Positions 14,502 to 22,771 of a stretch of DNA of 64,000 bases are shown here, piece by piece (within the stretch, counting starts at the first letter, position 1; every line of letters starts with the position of its first letter). Origin of the DNA: Solwaraspora sp. WMMD792 (GTDB lineage: Bacteria > Actinomycetota > Actinomycetes > Mycobacteriales > Micromonosporaceae); NCBI RefSeq assembly GCF_029626105.1, contig NZ_JARUBH010000009.1, positions 1-64,000 of the forward strand. The letters are read 5' to 3'. The position numbers and the translations under genes were made by a program. The notes below the pieces were generated by a model. That model was given only the letters and a program-made list of their open reading frames with translations. It had not been told where the DNA came from and searched no databases.

Positions 14502-15671
14502 CTACTCCTCTACCTGCGATGTGATGATCCGGAACCGGATCACGTGATGACGCACCTGCGGGTCCGTGGTCGGCACCGCCTGGTCGAACTCGTTGCGGAT
14601 CGACACCACCCGGTGCCCGGTCACCGTCAGCTCACGCGGCCGGTGATCCAGCAGCACCCCGATCCGCCGGGCGATCGCCTGCCCATCGGCGTTACCCCGC
14701 GCCTCGGTCCACACGTGCACGGTGACGGTGATGTTCCGGCCGAACCCGCCATGGTCGTTGTCCGGGATGGACAGGTGGTCACCGATCCGCACGTACGGCT
14801 TCACCGCCGGCTCGGGGACCTGGTCCCACACGCCGGTGACCATGCCCATCAGCGTGTTGTCGCCGGTCAGCCGGGCGTGGATCGCGGCCTGCACCGGGTG
14901 GATCGGCGACTGCGACCCGTCCCCGGGTGCGGCCTGCACGTCGACGGCGGCCGCCGCGTACCCGGACAGCCCACCGGCGTCGGTGACCCGGGCCAGGATC
15001 GCCTTCACGCCAAACGTGGCGTAGGCGTGCGTGAGGATCGGGGTCGACCCGGACGTGGTGGTGCCGTCGCCCCAGTCGACCCGGTAGGTGGCGTCGTCCA
15101 GGCCGTCCGGGTCGGTCGCGGTGATCGTCACCTCGACCTGCAGACCGTCCGACGCCACGTCCACCGCGGTGATCGTCGGCGCCGTCCCCGACGCCACACC
15201 CAGGTCGTACGCGACGTCGACGCCGTACCAGTTCCCGACCGACAGCGACGGGAACGATCCCGGGTTTTCGTTGTAGACACCGTTCGGCACCGCAGCGCTG
15301 GACAGCGTCGTCACGGCACCGTCGGCCGACACCACGGCGTCGTCCAGGGCGTCGACGAGTACCCCGTAATTCCCACCTGTCGGGTAGGACACCACGTACT
15401 GTTCGCCGGCGAGGCGCTCCACCGGTGACGACAGTTCGTGCGTCGACCAGCCCACCGGGAGACTGGTCGGCATCACCGCCGAGGCGAGGAGCACCCCGCT
15501 CGTGGTCCAGATCTTGCCGACCCGGCCGGGGTAGTCGATCTCGTTCTCGCCGGCCCACACCCGCACGTGCGTCAGGGTGATCGGCTCGTTCGCCTGCTGC
15601 CTGCTGCCGAGCTCGTAGTCTTCCGGGTCGGCGGCCTCCTGCGGGTCGGCGCCGGACCAGCCGACCGCCAT
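14502..15671 (-). CDS. Tail terminator fused to DUF4082 and PKD domains
   Basis: The 389-aa product has three parts. Residues ~1-145 resemble DUF4082 (ITLTHVRVWAGENE ... VGKIWTTSGVLLASAVMP ... YVVSYPTGGNYGV). Residues ~165-250 look like a PKD/Ig-like module (TVTITATDPDGLDDATYRVDWGDGTTTSGS). Residues ~260-389 match DUF3168 tail terminator proteins (HPVQAAIHARLTGDNTLMGMV ... PYVRIGDH ... VTVHVWTEARG). A free-standing tail terminator is ~125 aa, so the N-terminal 250 residues are an addition. The added domains are the kind found on bacterial surface proteins and may decorate the head-tail junction. Confidence 0.75.
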   Translation of the reverse strand: MAVGWSGADPQEAADPEDYELGSRQQANEPITLTHVRVWAGENEIDYPGRVGKIWTTSGVLLASAVMPTSLPVGWSTHELSSPVERLAGEQYVVSYPTGGNYGVLVDALDDAVVSADGAVTTLSSAAVPNGVYNENPGSFPSLSVGNWYGVDVAYDLGVASGTAPTITAVDVASDGLQVEVTITATDPDGLDDATYRVDWGDGTTTSGSTPILTHAYATFGVKAILARVTDAGGLSGYAAAAVDVQAAPGDGSQSPIHPVQAAIHARLTGDNTLMGMVTGVWDQVPEPAVKPYVRIGDHLSIPDNDHGGFGRNITVTVHVWTEARGNADGQAIARRIGVLLDHRPRELTVTGHRVVSIRNEFDQAVPTTDPQVRHHVIRFRIITSQVEE

Positions 15672-16051
15672 CAGCGGGCCAGCTTCCGCAGCGACACGCC
15701 CGTCTCCTTCTTCACCCTGCGCGGGAACCGCCGCCGGGCCCGCTCGGCGGCCGGCTGCGCGAACGGCTGTTCCGGGGTGTCCTCGGTGCCGTGCTCGACG
15801 AACGTCGCATGCCGTGCCGTGGCCACCGCCCGGCCGGTCAGCCCGCCGGCGTCGATCTCCTCCTGCACCGACTCGGCCAGGGCGCCGGTGTCCCGGGGCG
15901 CGCCCTCACGCATGTCGTCGGCCGTCTCCCGCGTCTCCCCGATAACCGCCCGCCGGGCACCCTCCTGCACCGCTGCCGGCATCCGGTCCAGGCGGCGGCC
16001 GAGCAGATCCATCCCGGCGACCGACACCGTCGTGTCACGCGCCACCCGCAT
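15671..16051 (-). CDS. HK97 gp10-like tail/head completion protein
   Basis: The 126-aa product carries 'MDLLGRRLDRMPAAVQEGARRAV', 'APRDTGALAESV' and 'HATFVEHGTEDTPEQPF'. The D-T-G-x-L-x-x-S and V-E-x-G-T patterns are characteristic of HK97 gp10-family proteins. The order connector - closure - gp10 - terminator - tube is the normal siphophage order. Its stop overlaps the next start. Confidence 0.85.
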   Translation of the reverse strand: MRVARDTTVSVAGMDLLGRRLDRMPAAVQEGARRAVIGETRETADDMREGAPRDTGALAESVQEEIDAGGLTGRAVATARHATFVEHGTEDTPEQPFAQPAAERARRRFPRRVKKETGVSLRKLAR

Positions 16052-16235
16052 CCCCCTCCAGATCTGGTGACTCGAGTTCAGCGGCCGCGGACCGCAGCGC
16101 CAGCGCCAGCACCCGGCGCAGCAGACCGCCGTCGACGGACGCTGCCACCTCGTCGCGGTCGACGGTCACCGTGCCGATCTCGGTCTCCGCCGACCCGCCG
16201 ATCCGGATGTAGACCGGCAACGACACCGACGCCAT
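16035..16235 (-). CDS. Small structural-operon protein, unknown
   Basis: The 66-aa frame starts MASVSLPVYIRIGGSAETEI and continues VTVDRDEVAASVDGGLLRRV. It begins at ATG 16235, overlapping the stop of the small gene before it (TGATG). The product is beta-rich then helical, and acidic at the end. The family is unrecognised. Small proteins at this place often help head-tail joining. Confidence 0.65.
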   Translation of the reverse strand: MASVSLPVYIRIGGSAETEIGTVTVDRDEVAASVDGGLLRRVLALALRSAAAELESPDLEGDAGGA

Positions 16236-16414
16236 CAGCGGCGGCCCGGTCTGGGCGACGTCAGGTGGCGGCGGATAGCGGCCAGGTCGGCGGCGATGGC
16301 CAGCAGCGACCACGCCACCGACCCGGCCGGGTCCGACCCGTTCGCGCACTCCTCCGCCCATGCACGCGCCTGGCCGGGCTCGACCTGCGGCCGCCGGTGC
16401 GGCGGGCTATCCAC
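16235..16414 (-). CDS. 59-aa helical protein in the connector region
   Basis: A short gene starting at GTG 16414, overlapping the previous stop, and ending where the next ATG begins. The frame contains GQARAWAEECANGSDPAGSV and AWSLLAIAADLAAIRRHL, with protein-like helical composition and a tidy overlap at each end. Other frames here are arginine/proline rich shadows. Function unknown. Confidence 0.6.
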   Translation of the reverse strand: MDSPPHRRPQVEPGQARAWAEECANGSDPAGSVAWSLLAIAADLAAIRRHLTSPRPGRR

Positions 16415-17006
16415 TGTGCGCCTGCCGGTACGCGTCGACCAGGTCGGCCGGGATCTTCCCCCGCCGGGGCACCGGCAGACCCTGCCCGGTGGCCCACGCC
16501 CGGATCTTGGCCCGGTCGGCGGCGGTCAGCTCCGACCCGGCCAGGTCCGGGGCGGCCGGCTCGGCGGCGGCCGCCTCGTCCCGGGTGCCGTCGTCGGTTG
16601 CCGGGTCGGGCTGGCCGGCACCGGCCGGGCCTGGCTCCGGCGGTGTGCCGACCGCGTACGCGTCAGGGTCGTGGCGCAGCACCTCGTCGACCCGGTCCAC
16701 CGCGTCGGCCACCTCGGCGGGCAGGCCGTCGCGGTGGCCGACGGCAGCCTCGACCAGGGTGGCCGCGACCGCCGCCAGGTGGTCCCGCATCAGCAGCACC
16801 GTCCGGGCGTACGCGCGGACCCGGTCCACCTCGGCCGCCGGGTCACCGCCGGCGGCCGGGTAGTCCACGGTCAGCGGGCCCCACAGTTTCGGGTGTTCGG
16901 CCACGATCGGATGGGCCTGGTGGGCGGTGTGCTGCCCTCGGCGGACCATCCGCCGGCTCCCGCCGATCGTCACGGTGCCGGTCCGCACCGCGATCATGAT
17001 CGTCAC
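16407..17006 (-). CDS. Structural-operon protein with Lsr2-like C-terminal domain
   Basis: The 199-aa product has an N-terminal part with 'VRRGQHTAHQAHPIVAEHP' and a helical middle (RVRAYARTVLLMRDHLAAVA). After a Pro/Ala-rich linker, the last ~40 residues read ELTAADRAKIRAWATGQGLPV then RRGKIPADLVDAYRQA. That end matches the DNA-binding domain of Lsr2 (pattern IR-x-WA-x3-G-x3-RG-x-IP-x2-V-x-AY), which uses the RGR/RGK loop to read AT-rich minor groove. A DNA-binding tail on a protein made with head and connector genes is unusual. Confidence 0.65.
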   Translation of the reverse strand: MTIMIAVRTGTVTIGGSRRMVRRGQHTAHQAHPIVAEHPKLWGPLTVDYPAAGGDPAAEVDRVRAYARTVLLMRDHLAAVAATLVEAAVGHRDGLPAEVADAVDRVDEVLRHDPDAYAVGTPPEPGPAGAGQPDPATDDGTRDEAAAAEPAAPDLAGSELTAADRAKIRAWATGQGLPVPRRGKIPADLVDAYRQAHSG

Positions 17007-17353
17007 GACGTCTCCTCACTCGGTGGCTCTGACTGGACCCACTCGCAGTCCGCGCGTAGGTACGCGGGCTCGGACGGGACGACGGTCGACGTCACCCGCC
17101 ACACCTGGCCGCCGCCGCGCAGCTCGTCACCCCGGGCCACGTCGGCGTCCGGCCGCAGATACAGCGGTGTGGTGTGCCCCGCGCCGGCCTGCGCGGCCGC
17201 GACCCGCTCGGCCGTCGACGGCTGCGGCACCCGCGCCCACACCACACCCACCTGCGCATGGGTGACGGTCTGCCCGCCGGCGCCGTCGTCGACCAGCTGC
17301 GGCCGCCACACCGCCAGCTGACGGGGCAGGTCGTGCGTGCCGATCGGGATCAC
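17003..17353 (-). CDS. Head closure / head-tail adaptor protein
   Basis: The 116-aa product has 'HDLPRQLAVWRPQLVDDGAGGQ' and 'VVWARVPQPSTAERVAAAQA', with later 'VARGDELRGGGQVWRV', typical of SPP1 gp16-like head-tail joining proteins. It overlaps neighbours by 4 nt and follows the connector gene. Confidence 0.7.
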   Translation of the reverse strand: MIPIGTHDLPRQLAVWRPQLVDDGAGGQTVTHAQVGVVWARVPQPSTAERVAAAQAGAGHTTPLYLRPDADVARGDELRGGGQVWRVTSTVVPSEPAYLRADCEWVQSEPPSEETS

Positions 17354-17796
17354 GAGCCGAGCAGACTCTCTGTGGTGTCGTCACCCGAGTACGGGGACAC
17401 GAGGGTGACCGACCGGAACGACGACGCGGCCGCCGCCCGGCGCACGGACTTCTTCTCGGCGTCGGTCAGGTACACGGCGTCGCCGCCGTGGACCCGCGCC
17501 CGGTCGTACGACTGGTTCAGGTCCGCGATCGTCTTCTGTACCAGCGCCTTCGGGTTGTCGAACGCCCTGTACGCCACGGCCAGGCAGATCTTCTCCACCC
17601 GGCGGGGGACGTCGACCAGGGCGGTGCCGGCGTCGTTGACCCAGTCTTTCTCCGCCGCGTCGCGGATCAGCTCCGACGCCTCCTGCAGCAGCGCCAGCGC
17701 CCGGTCTTCCTCGGCCTGGGTCGGGTACGCCGCGTCCGGGTATCCGATCTTCGTGGCCAGCTGGGTGACGCTGGCCAGCGGCGGCAGATCAGCCAC
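17350..17796 (-). CDS. Head-tail connector (gp6/gp15-like)
   Basis: The 148-aa product begins MADLPPLASVTQLATKIG, then 'EEDRALALLQEASELIRDAAEKDW' and 'VPRRVEKICLAVAYRAFDNPKAL'. This helix-rich pattern is that of phage connector proteins that bind below the portal. It starts inside the end of the Stealth-like cargo gene (8-nt overlap), so cargo and connectors share one transcript. Confidence 0.8.
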   Translation of the reverse strand: MADLPPLASVTQLATKIGYPDAAYPTQAEEDRALALLQEASELIRDAAEKDWVNDAGTALVDVPRRVEKICLAVAYRAFDNPKALVQKTIADLNQSYDRARVHGGDAVYLTDAEKKSVRRAAAASSFRSVTLVSPYSGDDTTESLLGS

Positions 17797-18505
17797 GCCG
17801 GCCCCCTTCCTCGTAGCGGGACGGGACCGGGAACCGTTTCCGTATCCACCGGCCGACCGTGCCCTGCCGAAACGAATAGTCCGACGTGGACACGAACGGT
17901 AGTTCGGCGGACGGGATCGCCCGGAAGTCGCGGATCTTCACGTCCTCGACCTGCGTACCGCCGATCCGCGCGTAGTTGCCGTACAAGGTCCTCTTACCGA
18001 CCGGCTCCATCCGCACGGTGCGCACCTGCTCGGCGAGGGCGATGACGTCGCGCATCGCCGCCCGGTCGACCAGCAGCGGCACGTGCAACTCGTAGTCGAG
18101 CCGGCCCGGTACGCCGATCGCGTCGAGCAGCTCGTCGACGCCCAACCTCCGGTTCAACATCCGCCGGTTCCCGGTCCGGCGGTGGTTCGCGACCTGCCCG
18201 GCGATCGGACCCCGATGCCACACCGGCGGCCGGTCCATCCGGTGCAGCACGAAGAAGTCGTCATTCATCAACACGAACTGCGGCGACACCTCGGGGTGGT
18301 GGGCGGCAGTACGCAGGTTCGCCCACGTGCTGAAGTGCTTGCCGGGCCGGGGTGGCTGGACCGGGATGTGCAGGTCCGGCCGGCACCACACCGGCCGGTG
18401 CCCGACCACCACCAGCCGGTCCACACACCCCAACAGGGCCAGCGACCGCAGGCTGTACCGCAGCTCATCGGTCGACGCCGGGCCGACCAGGTACACGGCG
18501 TCCAT
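17789..18505 (-). CDS. Stealth/glycosyltransferase-like cargo protein in the head operon
   Basis: The 238-aa product starts MDAVYLVGPASTDELRYSLRS. The segment DELRYSLRS is the hallmark of the conserved region of Stealth-type sugar-phosphate transferases. It is followed by 'CVDRLVVVGHRP', 'KHFSTWANLRTAA' and 'FVLMNDDFFVLHRMD', where NDD corresponds to the usual NDD sugar-nucleotide motif. The C-terminal half (ELHVPLLVDRAAMRDVI ... YGNYARIGGTQVED) also fits this family. It lies between a nitroreductase-like gene and the head-tail connector, overlapping both. A host Stealth protein is at 38753-40699. Likely role: sugar-phosphate or glycosyl transfer to the cell surface or virion; target unknown. 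Confidence 0.65.
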   Translation of the reverse strand: MDAVYLVGPASTDELRYSLRSLALLGCVDRLVVVGHRPVWCRPDLHIPVQPPRPGKHFSTWANLRTAAHHPEVSPQFVLMNDDFFVLHRMDRPPVWHRGPIAGQVANHRRTGNRRMLNRRLGVDELLDAIGVPGRLDYELHVPLLVDRAAMRDVIALAEQVRTVRMEPVGKRTLYGNYARIGGTQVEDVKIRDFRAIPSAELPFVSTSDYSFRQGTVGRWIRKRFPVPSRYEEGGRRG

Positions 18506-19047
18506 CAGGATGTGTCTCCCACCCAGTCCGGCGGCGGCACGTGCGGCCAGCCGACCGCGAGCGCCCCGCAGAAGATCCCGGCGCCGAACCGGAACGCGAA
18601 GTGCTCCCGGTCGACCGGCCGCACGTTGGGGTTGACGTAGCAGGCGGCCAGCCCGCCGGCGGCCGCCGCCAGCCACAGGTGACCGACCATCACGCCGGCG
18701 TCCAGGTACGGCATGAACACCGCCTCACCGGCCGCCTTGTACGCCAGCGGGTCGCCGTACAGCAGCAGCACCACCGGCGCCCGATGCACCCAGCCGACCC
18801 CGCCCACGAGCAGCCCGCCCAGCAGGGCCTTGTCGTCCCGGTCCCGGACCACCGTCACACCCACCCCACGCCGGTCACACGACGACGGGGCACGCTCGGC
18901 GGCGGCCAGAACCGGGTCCAACTCGGCGGCCGTGACGTCCCGGTCCGCGAACCGGCGCGTCGAGTGCCGCTCGGCCAGGACCTCGGCGAGGACCCCGGCC
19001 TTACGGCGCTGATGCGCCAGATAACGGGCCTGGTACGGGTCCGTCAT
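18505..19047 (-). CDS. Nitroreductase-like protein in the head operon
   Basis: The 180-aa product has the nitroreductase-family layout: 'ERHSTRRFADRDVTAAELDPVL' with the N-terminal R-S-x-R-x-F flavin-binding element, 'AAERAPSSCDRRGVGVTVV', 'APVVLLLYGD' and 'YLDAGVMVGHLWLAAAAGGLAACYVNP'. The family binds FMN and reduces nitro compounds, quinones or thioamide/azole substrates. It sits directly downstream of the major capsid gene and overlaps the Stealth-like gene by 1 nt. Metabolic enzymes here are not part of virion assembly, so it looks like cargo expressed with late genes. Confidence 0.75.
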   Translation of the reverse strand: MTDPYQARYLAHQRRKAGVLAEVLAERHSTRRFADRDVTAAELDPVLAAAERAPSSCDRRGVGVTVVRDRDDKALLGGLLVGGVGWVHRAPVVLLLYGDPLAYKAAGEAVFMPYLDAGVMVGHLWLAAAAGGLAACYVNPNVRPVDREHFAFRFGAGIFCGALAVGWPHVPPPDWVGDTS

Positions 19048-19928
19048 CAGGACTCGGCGGTGTCCATCACGACAACCCGGGGCGTGGTCTCCCCGGACTC
19101 GGCGTCCGTCACGACCGCCGCGCCGGCGAACGTCGAGATCACGCTGGCATCGCTGAGCTTGTCGGGCACGTACTGGAAGATCTGCCGCATCCCGACCCCG
19201 CCGGACTGCGCGGTCGCCGAGCTGGTCACACCCCGGGGCACCACCGGCACCCGGTTCGCGAACGCGAACCCGGACCGGTGGTACGCGACAGCCTTGCCCG
19301 CGTCCAGCCCGGTCGACTCGACCACGTTGAACCCGCGCCAGCGGGCGATGATCGCGTTGCGCAGCGCGTTGGTGTCGCCCGACGCGTCGACCCGCGACAC
19401 CTCGTCCAGCGCCAGGATGAACGTGGCGACCTCCGGCGACACGGCCAGGTACCGGCCGTCCAGCGGCGCCTCCGCCCGGCCGAGCATCTCCCGGGCCTGC
19501 AGCACGATCGCGTCGATGTTGCCGCCGTCGGCGTCGATCGTCAGATCGGCCGGGAGGCCGTTCATGACCGTCGCCATCTGGTTCTCGGCGCCGGTGGCCA
19601 CCGCCGCCACCTGCACCCGGGTGATCTGCCGCCCGAAGTCGGCCAGGTCCAGGCTCAGCTCCTGATCCGAGACGAGCTTGGCGTGGTACAGGTGCGACAG
19701 GGACACGTCGACCGGCACCTCGTCGACGTCGTCATAGGTGATCGTCGCACCCGGCGACGACTGGGTCCGCGCCGTCGACGGCTGCGGCACCCGCACCGTG
19801 ATCGTGTCCCCGTTCGACCCGCTGAACTCCGCGCCCGGGATCCGCGACGCCGTCATCGGCAGAACGAGGGTGCGCGTCAGCAGCTCGATGGCGAGGGACG
19901 AGATGCCTTGCGCGGTCAGCACAGCCAC
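19047..19928 (-). CDS. Major capsid protein (P22 coat-like)
   Basis: The 293-aa product carries 'RIPGAEFSGSNGDTITVRVP', 'SLSHLYHAKLVSDQELSLDL', 'LDGRYLAVSPEVATFIL' and 'VAYHRSGFAFANRVPVVP', typical of the P22-type HK97-fold coat proteins of actinophages. It lies after the scaffold gene, as expected. No N-terminal protease-cleaved delta domain is seen; a separate scaffold serves that role. Confidence 0.88.
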   Translation of the reverse strand: MAVLTAQGISSLAIELLTRTLVLPMTASRIPGAEFSGSNGDTITVRVPQPSTARTQSSPGATITYDDVDEVPVDVSLSHLYHAKLVSDQELSLDLADFGRQITRVQVAAVATGAENQMATVMNGLPADLTIDADGGNIDAIVLQAREMLGRAEAPLDGRYLAVSPEVATFILALDEVSRVDASGDTNALRNAIIARWRGFNVVESTGLDAGKAVAYHRSGFAFANRVPVVPRGVTSSATAQSGGVGMRQIFQYVPDKLSDASVISTFAGAAVVTDAESGETTPRVVVMDTAES

Positions 19929-19975
19929 TGCGCTACTCCTTTGCTAGTGACCCGACCACGGCGCGGACGCCGTGG

Positions 19976-20593
19976 TCAGAAGTCGGACTTGAGAATCGCC
20001 TCGGCCATCTCGGCCGGGCTCTTGTCGGCGGCCGCCGCCGGCACCGCGCCGGACGTCAGCCGCTCCTTCGGCCTGGTGGCCGTGCTCGCCGTACCGGCCG
20101 GCGGCATCCGGCCGCCGTCGCTGTCGCCACCGTCGCCGTTGCCGCTGTCGGATGCCTTGCCGTCACCGGCGGCACCGTCCTTGCCCGCGTCGCCGCTCGT
20201 ACCGTCCTTGCCGGCCGGTTTGAACGACTCCAGCAGCTCGTCGGCATCCGCCAACAGGTCGTCCCGGGTGTCCCCGCGCAGGCGTGCCGCCTGCTTCGCG
20301 GTGAGACCCTTCTCCGCGGCGATGTCGGCGATCAGCGCCCGCCGTTCGGCGTCGCCCGCCCGCTTCTCCATCTCGGCCAGCTTCTCCATCACCTTGTCCA
20401 TGTCGGACTTGGTGCTGTCGCTGGCCGCCTTCAGCCTCTCCAGTTCGGCGTGGTTGGCCTTGGCCTGGTCCTCGTGCTTACGCGCGAGGGCCTTCCACTT
20501 CTCGGCTTCCGCTTCCCAGTCCTTGCCGCCCGTGCCGGCCGGCTTGGCGGTCTGGTCGGTGGTGCCGGTGTTGTCGTCCGCCATCGCGGTCAC
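19976..20593 (-). CDS. Capsid scaffolding protein
   Basis: The 205-aa product is highly charged: a coiled coil at residues ~25-95 (EAEAEKWKALARKHEDQAKA, HAELERLKAASDSTKSDMDK) then a Gly/Asp-rich linker and a C-terminal helix, MAEAILKSDF. This is the usual make-up of scaffolds, including a short terminal helix that binds coat protein. It lies between MuF and coat genes. Confidence 0.85.
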   Translation of the reverse strand: MTAMADDNTGTTDQTAKPAGTGGKDWEAEAEKWKALARKHEDQAKANHAELERLKAASDSTKSDMDKVMEKLAEMEKRAGDAERRALIADIAAEKGLTAKQAARLRGDTRDDLLADADELLESFKPAGKDGTSGDAGKDGAAGDGKASDSGNGDGGDSDGGRMPPAGTASTATRPKERLTSGAVPAAAADKSPAEMAEAILKSDF

Positions 20594-21396
20594 TCCCGTG
20601 TCGGGTCGGTCCGGCCCGTGTCGGGCCGGAGGGTCTGATCACCGGCGAGGTACCGGCGGAACGCGTTCAACGCGTCGTTGCTGGTGCCCCGGCTCAGTTC
20701 GCCGGACTCGCGGGCCTGCCGCTGCGCGGCTTCCCATGCCCGGCGTAGCCGTTCGTTGCCGGGCACCGGCCGCGACCCCTCGTAGAACGGCTCGGCGGTG
20801 CAGGCGCAGTGGTCGTGGGCCTGGAACCGGGCACCGCGCTGCGACTTGAACGCCGGCCCCCGCGAGGCGATCATGGCGCAGAACGCGCACGGCGACCCCG
20901 ACGTGACCCGCTGCCAGCCGGCCGCCTGCCGGTCCGCCCGCACCGAGTCGGTGACCGTACGCCGGCCGCCGCCGAGCACCATCCACACCGCCGACCCCGA
21001 CGCCCGCACCAGGCCGGTCCGCGCCGCCGCCTGCGCCGACTGGCCGGCCGCCGCCGCCGACCGCATCCCGGCCAGCCCGGTCGCCCGCAGCACCGCCCGC
21101 ACCGCCGGCGCGTCCGGTGCCTCGGCCAGCCGCGCCGTCGCCGACCCGGCCACACCCTCGGCCGTCCGGAACCGCTCGAAGTACGCGGCCGCCAGACCGG
21201 CCGAGTCGCCGTGCCGCTGCCGGATCAGGATCTCCGCCGCCACCGCGAACCGCTCGAAGTCGCCCGGCCCGATCAGCGACCACAGCTGCACCAGGTCCCG
21301 CAGCACATCCGCCCGCAACGTCAGCTGCGCCTGCCGGTGCGCCCGGGTCAACGCGGCGCCCTCAACCGTCAGCGCCACCAGCGCCACCCGGATCAT
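20590..21396 (-). CDS. MuF-like minor head protein
   Basis: The 268-aa product has a helical first half and a zinc-type motif, 'SGSPCAFCAMIASRG' plus 'HDHCACTAEP', characteristic of VG15/MuF-like minor capsid proteins. It overlaps the portal gene by 35 nt and precedes the scaffold, the normal order. The C-x2-C...H-x-H-C-x-C cluster is intact. No toxin domain is fused to the C-terminus. Confidence 0.8.
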   Translation of the reverse strand: MIRVALVALTVEGAALTRAHRQAQLTLRADVLRDLVQLWSLIGPGDFERFAVAAEILIRQRHGDSAGLAAAYFERFRTAEGVAGSATARLAEAPDAPAVRAVLRATGLAGMRSAAAAGQSAQAAARTGLVRASGSAVWMVLGGGRRTVTDSVRADRQAAGWQRVTSGSPCAFCAMIASRGPAFKSQRGARFQAHDHCACTAEPFYEGSRPVPGNERLRRAWEAAQRQARESGELSRGTSNDALNAFRRYLAGDQTLRPDTGRTDPTRE

Positions 21397-22771
21397 CCGG
21401 GTCCCCGTCGTCGGGGCCGGTGGCCTGCCGGTCCAGCAGCGACGTCAGGTTGGCCAACGCGTCGCCCTGGGCGGCGGCCGCCTTGAACCGGCGGATGTCC
21501 TGCTGGGTGACACCCGGGATCCGGTCCCACAACTCCTGCGCGGGAACGCCGAGCATCTGCGCCAGCTTGCCCAGCCCGTCGACGACCGCGGCGAACGCGG
21601 CCGCCGACGTGTCCCGCCACACCACCTCGGCGTCGTCGGGCACCGGCACACCCATCAACGCGCCGACGACCTGGAACGACTGCTCGTGCGACTCGCCCAT
21701 GCCGGTCTTACGCTCGTCGACCTTGCGGTCCCGGCCGGCCTCGGCCGCCGCCAACGCCTCCGCGGACAGGTTGACCAGCTCGCCGATCAGCTCATGCACC
21801 GGCGTCTGCGACAGCGTCGCCACGAACTTCGACGTCGACTCCCGCGACGCCAGATACCCGCTCAACTCCGTCTGCGAGAACTCACCCAGCCGCATCTCAT
21901 CGGGCATCGCGTCGAACGTCCAGAACTGCGACGCGGCGGACCGCATCTTCGCGTCGCGGTCCTCCGGCGTCCACCCGATCGCCCACCGCTGCCGGAACGC
22001 GCTGTACCACTCCGCGCCCTTGAGCGAGAACGAGGTGAGGTCGAGCTGGTCCTGCATCGGCATCAGCGGCGCGACCTGCCCGACCACCACCCGGCACTGC
22101 GCACTCAACCCGCCGGAGAGCAACTCCGGCTCGGCGTCGTCGTCGGCGTCCAGGTCCTCCGCGTCGCGGTAGCGCACCACCGGCGGCCGGTCGAACCCGT
22201 GCTCATCCGCGCTGACCGCATCCAGCCGGCCGCCCCGCTCGACCAGCCCGTACACCACGGTGTTGTCGTAGAGCCGCCACCGGCCCGGCACCGGCAGCTT
22301 CTCCAGCGCGATCTCCGCCCAGTCCGGATCCTCGCCGTACATCGCCGTCACCTGCCGGGGCGACCGCGGCCGCATCACCGGATACGGATCACCGGGGGTG
22401 ATCACCAGGTATCCGGTGCCGTACGCCACCGTCGCCCGGTGCAGACCGGCCTGATGCTTGTTCATCCGGTTCGCCAGCCACGCCGACCACACCGGCGGCG
22501 TCACATCGTCACCGGACTGCGGATCACGGGCCCGCAGCCCGTCGACGAACAACGCCTGCGTCAGGCTGTTGACCACGATGTCGATCACGTTCACCCGGGA
22601 GATCCGGGCCATCTCCCGCACCTCACGCGGCGCGTCGGACGGGATCACCGCCGGCAGCCGCTGCTTGCCCGTCCAGTAGCGGCGCAGCACGTCGAGCTCG
22701 GCACGCTCCGACTCGTGCGTGCGCCGCAGCTCACCCGCCCGGGTCGCGGCAGCCTCAGCCGTCAGCGCCAA
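21362..22771 (-). CDS. Portal protein (SPP1 gp6-like)
   Basis: The 469-aa product shows 'YWTGKQRLPAVIPSDAPREV', 'NVIDIVVNSLTQALFVDGLR', 'NRMNKHQAGLHRATVAYGTGY' and the stem/wing region 'SRESTSKFVATLSQTPVHEL', typical of actinophage SPP1-like portals. The portal forms the dodecameric DNA entry gate of the capsid. It starts 1 nt after the terminase stop. A Gly/Asp-rich C-terminal tail ends the protein. Confidence 0.88.
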   Translation of the reverse strand: MALTAEAAATRAGELRRTHESERAELDVLRRYWTGKQRLPAVIPSDAPREVREMARISRVNVIDIVVNSLTQALFVDGLRARDPQSGDDVTPPVWSAWLANRMNKHQAGLHRATVAYGTGYLVITPGDPYPVMRPRSPRQVTAMYGEDPDWAEIALEKLPVPGRWRLYDNTVVYGLVERGGRLDAVSADEHGFDRPPVVRYRDAEDLDADDDAEPELLSGGLSAQCRVVVGQVAPLMPMQDQLDLTSFSLKGAEWYSAFRQRWAIGWTPEDRDAKMRSAASQFWTFDAMPDEMRLGEFSQTELSGYLASRESTSKFVATLSQTPVHELIGELVNLSAEALAAAEAGRDRKVDERKTGMGESHEQSFQVVGALMGVPVPDDAEVVWRDTSAAAFAAVVDGLGKLAQMLGVPAQELWDRIPGVTQQDIRRFKAAAAQGDALANLTSLLDRQATGPDDGDPDDPGGAGGADG

